DNA from: a bacterium
GTDB lineage: Archaea > Thermoplasmatota > Thermoplasmata > Lutacidiplasmatales > UBA184
Length of the DNA stretch: 33,515 nucleotides
Direction: 5' to 3'
NCBI GenBank assembly: GCA_027309555.1
Contig: DAIDCO010000016.1
Coordinates: 5,732 to 39,246, forward strand
The notes beneath the pieces are model-generated. The model made no database searches. It had not been told where the DNA came from and saw only the letters and a program-made list of their open reading frames with translations. A program made the translations under genes and the position numbers. Every line of letters starts with the position of its first letter. The first letter of the stretch is position 1. Positions 28,951 through 33,515 of this stretch are shown piece by piece.

Positions 28951-31365
28951 ATGGCGGCCGAGGCCGGGAACGGTCGCCCGTTCGTAGGTCGGGCGGAGGC
29001 GGTCGACGCACTCTACCGGCGCTTCGAGGACGCACGGGCAGGCAGCGGAGGGGTCACGCTCCTCGTCGGGGCGACCGGAGTGGGGAAGTCGACGCTGGTC
29101 GGGGAGCTCGTCCGCAGCATGCGGGCGCGCGGCACGCAAGTGCTCGTGGGACGAGCCCCCGCGCTGGATGCCCCGCCGCCGTTCACCCTGATCCGCTCAG
29201 CCCTCGAGAGCGTCCGGGCCCAACCGGCATCGGGAGGGAGCCTCGTCCCCGGGGGGCCCGGGGCCGCGGGGTTCCTCATCGGCTTCGCTCCCCGGCTCGA
29301 CGACACGAGCCTCTCCGCCCCGGTCGAGATCGAGGAACGGCTCCTTTCCGCGCTCGGCGAGGCCGACGAGCGGACGGAGTCGATCCGCGACCCGATCTGG
29401 ACGGAGATCGTCGAGCAGTTCCTCGAGTTCACGCGGCGGGGGCCGACCGTCCTGGTCCTCGAAGACCTGCATCGCGGGGACGAACCGTCGCTGGAGGCGC
29501 TCGAGTTCCTCGTGCGCCAGATGCCGAACCGGCCGCTCTGGCTCGTTGCCACCGCGCGTCCGTTCGAGACCCTCTCGGCGGCGCGCCGCTCGCGGCTCGA
29601 AGCGTTCGAGACGGCGACGCACGCACGGCGAGTGGTCCTGCGGGCGTTCACCTCCGAGGAGGTCGCGCATTACCTGCGATGGCGCGAGCCGGACCGCGAG
29701 TTCTCGGCAGAGGAGATCGCGCGCCGCTACTCCGAGACCGGCGGAAACCCCCTCCTGCTCGAGCAGTTCGACCGACGGACCGTGGGCCGCCCCGAGGGGG
29801 GGGCGGTCGCGGGCGGCCCGGCTCGGCCCGTCGGGGGTCCGGTCGACCTCGCCGCGATCTCCGAAGAGGGGCAGCGCGTTCTCGGGGTCGCCGCCGTCCT
29901 CGGTCCGGAGTTCCCGTTCGCCCTACTCTTGCGCGCGAGCGGCGAGGACGAAGAACGGCTCGCCGAGACGGTCGACCACCTCGTGCACCGCGGGGTCCTC
30001 CTCGAACGGCCGGGCGAGCTCCTCGCCTTCTCCGACGACCCGCGCCGCGCGGCGGTCTACGAGCACCTCACCGAGAGCCGGCGGCGCCTGCTTCACCGGA
30101 AGGTCGGCGAGGCGATCGAGGCCTCCGAGGGCGTCGACGTCCAGACGATCTACGCCCTCGCCCGGCACTTCTACCTCGGCCAGGTGGACGAGAAATCGCT
30201 GCAGTACAACCGCGCCGCCGCCGACATCGCGGACCGGTCGTTCTCCCCGGAGTCGGCGCGCGAGCACCTCGAACGGGCCCTCGAGAGCCACCGACGTCTG
30301 AAGCCGGACTCTGTGGACGGCGAAGCCGAGCTCCGGCTCGAGCTCGCCCAGCAGGTCGATCACCTAGGCGAGCTCAAGGAGGCCGAGGCAATCCTACGGG
30401 ACTACCTGGACCGCCCCGGCGTGGCCGCTCAGATCTCGCCTCACGTCCGCGCCCTCCTCGAGCTGTACCTCGCCCAGATCCTGACCAGCCGGGGAGAGTG
30501 GAAGGCCGCCGAGATCGCGACCGCGCAGGTCCTCGCGCTCGGGGACCTCTCGGGGCATCCGCTCGTCCGCATCGGGCTCCATCGCCTCCGTGGGGAGGCG
30601 CTCTATTACGAGGGCCGGTACGCCGAGGCGCTCGTCGAGCACAGCGAGGAGCTCCGGCTCGCGCGCGAGATCGGCAACGAGCGCGCGACGGCGCTCGGCC
30701 TGGTCCGGCGCGCCTACGTGCTCGCGATGCAGGGGCAGGCCGAGGGGGCAATGGCGGAGGCGCGCGACGCCGCGAAGATCCTCGAGCGGCTCGGAGACGC
30801 CCGCGAGTCGGCCCAGGCGCATCTGTTCCTCGGGGTGGTCATCGCGGGGAGCCCCACGCTCACCGCGCGCTACGCCGAAGCGACGGTCGAGTTCACCGAG
30901 GCGATCCGCCTCGCGGAGAAAGCGCACGACCCCCGTCGCGTGGGCTGGGCGCTCTTCAACTCGGCCGACATCCTGCGCGAGGCGGGGCGTCTGGACGAGG
31001 CGGTGGATCGATGCCGACGAGCCCGCGAGATCCTCGAGCGGATGGGCGACCGCTTCGGTCTCGTCCAATCGATGATCGTCCAGGGGAAGATCGAGCTCGA
31101 CCGGAGGGAGTACGATCGCGCGGAGGCCGACCTGCTCGACGCCTACCGGCTCGTCCGGGAGCTCCGCGCTCCCGCCGACGAAGTCGATGTCGTGCTCCGG
31201 CTCGCCCAGCTCTCGTACGCCCGGGGAGACCGCGCGACCGCCCGCCGGCGCATCGCGGAGCTCGAGCGCCAGAACCTGCCCGGGCTGCGGCCGGACGTGG
31301 TCCCGGACTTCGACCGGTTGAAGAGCGCGCTCGCCGCTCCCGAGGGAGGGGACGACGCGCGCTGA
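28951..31365 (+). CDS. STAND-like AAA ATPase with TPR repeats
   Basis: 804 residues. The N-terminal PFVGRAEAVDALYRRFEDA is the usual lead-in of AAA_16-type ATPases. Walker A is GATGVGKST (40-48), Walker B is VLVLEDLHRGD (167-177), followed by a sensor-like WLVATAR and a SETGGNPLLLEQF segment. A winged-helix-like region (about 305-380) is followed by an array of helical TPR-type repeats from about 440 to 795 (for example GEALYYEGRYAEALVEHSEE and ADILREAGRLDEAVDRCRRA). This is the layout of signal-transducing STAND regulators. No effector or DNA-binding domain is recognised. A CTAAGTAC box lies 35 nt before the ATG. Confidence 0.85.
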   Translation: MAAEAGNGRPFVGRAEAVDALYRRFEDARAGSGGVTLLVGATGVGKSTLVGELVRSMRARGTQVLVGRAPALDAPPPFTLIRSALESVRAQPASGGSLVPGGPGAAGFLIGFAPRLDDTSLSAPVEIEERLLSALGEADERTESIRDPIWTEIVEQFLEFTRRGPTVLVLEDLHRGDEPSLEALEFLVRQMPNRPLWLVATARPFETLSAARRSRLEAFETATHARRVVLRAFTSEEVAHYLRWREPDREFSAEEIARRYSETGGNPLLLEQFDRRTVGRPEGGAVAGGPARPVGGPVDLAAISEEGQRVLGVAAVLGPEFPFALLLRASGEDEERLAETVDHLVHRGVLLERPGELLAFSDDPRRAAVYEHLTESRRRLLHRKVGEAIEASEGVDVQTIYALARHFYLGQVDEKSLQYNRAAADIADRSFSPESAREHLERALESHRRLKPDSVDGEAELRLELAQQVDHLGELKEAEAILRDYLDRPGVAAQISPHVRALLELYLAQILTSRGEWKAAEIATAQVLALGDLSGHPLVRIGLHRLRGEALYYEGRYAEALVEHSEELRLAREIGNERATALGLVRRAYVLAMQGQAEGAMAEARDAAKILERLGDARESAQAHLFLGVVIAGSPTLTARYAEATVEFTEAIRLAEKAHDPRRVGWALFNSADILREAGRLDEAVDRCRRAREILERMGDRFGLVQSMIVQGKIELDRREYDRAEADLLDAYRLVRELRAPADEVDVVLRLAQLSYARGDRATARRRIAELERQNLPGLRPDVVPDFDRLKSALAAPEGGDDAR

Positions 31366-31393
31366 CCCCGCGGTCCGGGGCCTCGACGCCCTC

Positions 31394-32236
31394 GTGCGGC
31401 GAGCCCTCTCGGAGGATCGCGCGCGACGCGACCGCACGACCTCGATCCTGTTCCCCCGGCCCGTGACCGCCGAGGCGGAGGTGTCGGCGCAGGCCGTGGG
31501 GGTGCTCTCGGGAATGGCCGCGGTGCGCGCGACCGCGCGCGCCACCGGCCTCGGCTTCGTTGCGCTCTGCCGGGACGGCAGCGCGGTGCGGCCCGGGACC
31601 GTGGTCGCCCGGCTCCGCGGCGATGCCCGTCGGATCCTGGGGGCCGAACGGACCCTCCTCAACTTCCTCATGCACGCGAGCGGGGTCGCGACCGCGACCG
31701 CCCACGCCGTCGAGGGAACCCGGGGCAGCGTCCCGCGGCTCGCGGTCTACGCGACCCGCAAGACGTTGCCCGGGCTGCGCGATCTCGAGAAGTCGGCGGT
31801 CGTCCACGGCGGCGGGCATCCGCACCGACGCGATCTCTCCGATGCGGTCCTCATCAAGAACAACCACCTCGCCTTCGTTCCGCTCGAACGGGCGATCGCC
31901 CGGGCGCGCGCCCGGGCCCGTCCGGGCGAACGGGTCCAGGTCGAGGTGCGCACGGCGGAGGAGGCGGTGCGCGCCGCCCGCGCCGGGGCACGGGAGCTCC
32001 TCATCGACAATGCCTCGCCCGCCCGGGCGCGCGGCATAGTGCGCGCGCTCGAGCGTCGCGGCTTGCGCTACGGACGCCATCTCGAGCTCTCGGGAGGGGT
32101 CACTCCCGCGACCGTGGTCCGCTATCGCACGGTCGGGGCCGACGCGGTGAGCCTCGGCGCGCTCACCCACTCGGCCCCCGCGCTCCCGTTCCACCTTCGG
32201 CTGCGCCCGACCCGCTTAAGTCGCCCCGCCGCCTAG
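31394..32236 (+). CDS. nadC: Nicotinate-nucleotide pyrophosphorylase (carboxylating)
   Basis: 280 residues from GTG 31394. The N-terminal sandwich domain contains DRTTSILFPRP and ALCRDGSAVRPG. The quinolinate phosphoribosyltransferase barrel contains RTLLNFLMHASGVAT, TRKTLPGLRDLEKSAVVHGG, the LIKNNHLAF motif and VEVRTAEEA. It converts quinolinate and PRPP to nicotinate mononucleotide. It follows the ATPase gene after 28 nt and precedes nadA, which makes its substrate. The C-terminal end (LRLRPTRLSRPAA) is longer than usual and contains the nadA promoter. Confidence 0.92.
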   Translation: MRRALSEDRARRDRTTSILFPRPVTAEAEVSAQAVGVLSGMAAVRATARATGLGFVALCRDGSAVRPGTVVARLRGDARRILGAERTLLNFLMHASGVATATAHAVEGTRGSVPRLAVYATRKTLPGLRDLEKSAVVHGGGHPHRRDLSDAVLIKNNHLAFVPLERAIARARARARPGERVQVEVRTAEEAVRAARAGARELLIDNASPARARGIVRALERRGLRYGRHLELSGGVTPATVVRYRTVGADAVSLGALTHSAPALPFHLRLRPTRLSRPAA

Positions 32237-32250
32237 AACCTCTCGGAGGT
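32214..32250 (+). promoter_or_regulatory. nadA promoter and ribosome-binding site
   Basis: CTTAAGT (32215-32221) is centred 28 nt before a predicted transcript start near 32245. GGAGGTG (32244-32250) is a strong Shine-Dalgarno sequence 10 nt before ATG 32261. The GTG at 32249 lies within that site, which argues against it as the start. Confidence 0.5.
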
Positions 32251-32260
32251 GCATCGGCCG

Positions 32261-33166
32261 ATGTCGCTCGAGGAGGAGGTCCTTCGCTTGAAGGACGAGC
32301 GGAACGCGGTACTGCTCGCGCACAACTATCAGCGCGCGGAGATCCAGGACCTCGCCGACTTCGTCGGCGATTCGCTGTACCTCTCGCGCAAGGCGCGGGA
32401 GTCGGACCGGTCGGTGATCGTCTTCGCGGGGGTCCGGTTCATGGCCGAGACCGCGAAGATCCTGAACCCGTCCCGGACCGTTCTGTTGCCCGATCTCAAG
32501 GCCGGCTGCGGGCTCGCCGATTCGATCACCGCCGAGCAGCTGCGCGCGTGGAAGGGCGCGCACCCGGGGGCGGTCGTGGTCGCCTATATCAACACCTCCG
32601 CGGAGGTGAAGGCGGAGGCCGACTACTGCTGCACGAGCTCGAACGCGGTCAAGATCGTCGAGCAGATCCCACCGGACCGGGAGATCCTGTTCCTGCCGGA
32701 TATGTTCCTCGGGGACTACGTGCGACGGCGCACCGGGCGTACGATGCACTTGTGGGTCGGCGACTGCCCGGTCCACGCGAAGCTACGCCCCGAAGTGCTG
32801 GCCCGCTCGCGAGCCGAGCACCCCGGCGCACCCGTCATCGCCCACCCCGAGTGCGGGTGCGCGAGCCAGGTGCTGCCGCTGGTCGACCGGGTGCTCTCGA
32901 CCGACGGGATGGTCCGGTTCGCCGAGGAGACACGCGCTCCCGAGGTCCTGGTCGCGACCGAGGTCGGGATCCTCCACCGGATGGGCCGGCTCAATCCGAC
33001 CACCCGGTTTGCGCCGATCGACGCGGGGGCCGTCTGCCCCTACATGAAGGAGATCTCGCTCGAGGACGTTCGCGACTCGCTGCGGGAGCTCCGCTACGCG
33101 ATCGAAGTGCCGGTCGACGTCGCGGCCAAAGCCCGGCGGTCCCTCGAGCGGATGGTCGCGGCCTAG
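32261..33166 (+). CDS. nadA: Quinolinate synthase
   Basis: 301 residues. NadA features: LLAHNYQRAEIQDLADFVGD, FAGVRFMAETAKIL, the triple-domain pseudo-repeat, and the three Cys ligands of the 4Fe-4S cluster at Cys83 (KAGCGLAD), Cys198 (HPECGC) and Cys259 (AVCPYMKE). It condenses iminoaspartate with dihydroxyacetone phosphate to quinolinate. ATG 32261 is chosen for the GGAGGTG site 10 nt upstream; an alternative GTG at 32249 lies inside that site. No L-aspartate oxidase or dehydrogenase is in the window. Confidence 0.95.
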   Translation: MSLEEEVLRLKDERNAVLLAHNYQRAEIQDLADFVGDSLYLSRKARESDRSVIVFAGVRFMAETAKILNPSRTVLLPDLKAGCGLADSITAEQLRAWKGAHPGAVVVAYINTSAEVKAEADYCCTSSNAVKIVEQIPPDREILFLPDMFLGDYVRRRTGRTMHLWVGDCPVHAKLRPEVLARSRAEHPGAPVIAHPECGCASQVLPLVDRVLSTDGMVRFAEETRAPEVLVATEVGILHRMGRLNPTTRFAPIDAGAVCPYMKEISLEDVRDSLRELRYAIEVPVDVAAKARRSLERMVAA

Positions 33167-33182
33167 TTCCGCCCGCGCCCGC

Positions 33183-33452
33183 TCACAGCCCCGGAAGCCC
33201 GGGGAGCAGCGGACCGGCGTGGTGGAGGAAGAGGTAGTAGGCGTAGGAGAAGAGCAGCAGGGCACCGAGGAAGACGACGCCGACCGCGAGCCAGGAGGGC
33301 TTGCGCGTGAGGTAGAAGTGAGCGCTGAGCGGGTTCACCCGGGAGGAGAGAAGCGACCCTCCCGAGAGGAACAGCACGAATCCGACCGCGGCGGGAGCGA
33401 GCAGCGAGTACACGCCGAGGAAGACTCCCACCAGCACGGCCGCGACCGCCAC
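33183..33452 (-). CDS. Membrane protein, possibly continuing past the right edge
   Basis: 89 residues from GTG 33452, but the same frame stays open to the window end (33515) with RAAEVESRRSNAAV, so the true start may lie outside. Three hydrophobic segments (about 1-15, 17-33 and 54-77) suggest a small integral membrane protein with a cytoplasmic RKPS turn. Conserved in type with DUF-like archaeal membrane proteins, but no family is named. It is convergent with nadA. Confidence 0.55.
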   Translation of the reverse strand: MAVAAVLVGVFLGVYSLLAPAAVGFVLFLSGGSLLSSRVNPLSAHFYLTRKPSWLAVGVVFLGALLLFSYAYYLFLHHAGPLLPGLPGL

Positions 33453-33515
33453 GGGGACCGCGGCGTTCGACCGCCGCGACTCGACCTCGGCCGCTCGGCT
33501 CGGGCGGGAGGGGGC

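Noticed and set aside
1-33515. CRISPR arrays
   Set aside because: No series of evenly spaced identical repeats was seen; the only repeat pair is the two-copy 54-nt element.

Overview
The window looks like a high-GC chromosome segment from a euryarchaeon. Direct evidence is the large subunit of DNA polymerase D (18615-21959), a two-repeat archaeal TATA-binding protein (tbp, 17019-17699), an FtsZ, an archaeal RNase P protein of the Pop5/Rnp2 family, a PurP-type purine enzyme and a tRNA-Arg with a small non-canonical intron. Many genes have an A/T-rich TATA-like hexamer (often CTTAAG or CTTAAA) about 25-35 nt before the start codon, which fits leaderless or short-leader transcription. I infer a Thermoplasmatota-like lineage; this is an inference from gene content, not a phylogeny.

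Layout. 1-8912 is mostly housekeeping: a partial minus-strand gene at the left edge, a degenerate receiver-domain protein, a GlcD-type FAD oxidase, a MutY adenine glycosylase that carries a seemingly intact MutT/Nudix domain, a thioredoxin-fold protein, PurH, a secreted pilin-like protein with a beta-helix-like repeat region, RNase P component 2 and FtsZ. About 8913-16931 is an accessory island, visibly less GC-rich, between ftsZ and tbp. It holds an AlbA_2/Schlafen-type protein, a SWIM plus zinc-ribbon plus DDE transposase, an AbrB-like protein with a palindromic operator candidate, a small winged-helix protein, a DNA methyltransferase overlapping an Eco29kI-like GIY-YIG restriction endonuclease, a compact three-gene operon of unknown function on the other strand, a second GIY-YIG protein, two small membrane proteins flanked by a 54-nt imperfect direct repeat, and an IS4-like transposase remnant.

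17019-33515 returns to core functions: tbp, a small membrane protein, PolD large subunit, tRNA-Arg(UCG), a divergent regulator pair (winged-helix protein with a small beta-rich protein) facing a three-subunit molybdenum hydroxylase operon (FAD, 2Fe-2S and Mo subunits), then purP-gcvT, a STAND-like AAA ATPase with TPR repeats, and nadC and nadA of NAD synthesis.

How genes work together. PurH and PurP give two possible routes to FAICAR/IMP (folate-dependent and formate-dependent). GcvT supplies one-carbon units. NadA and NadC make nicotinate mononucleotide from iminoaspartate and DHAP. The molybdenum hydroxylase, GlcD-type oxidase and MutY/MutT fusion all fit an organism that meets oxygen or oxidative damage. 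The methyltransferase and GIY-YIG endonuclease probably form a restriction-modification pair, and the neighbouring unknown operon is the best candidate in the window for something undescribed.
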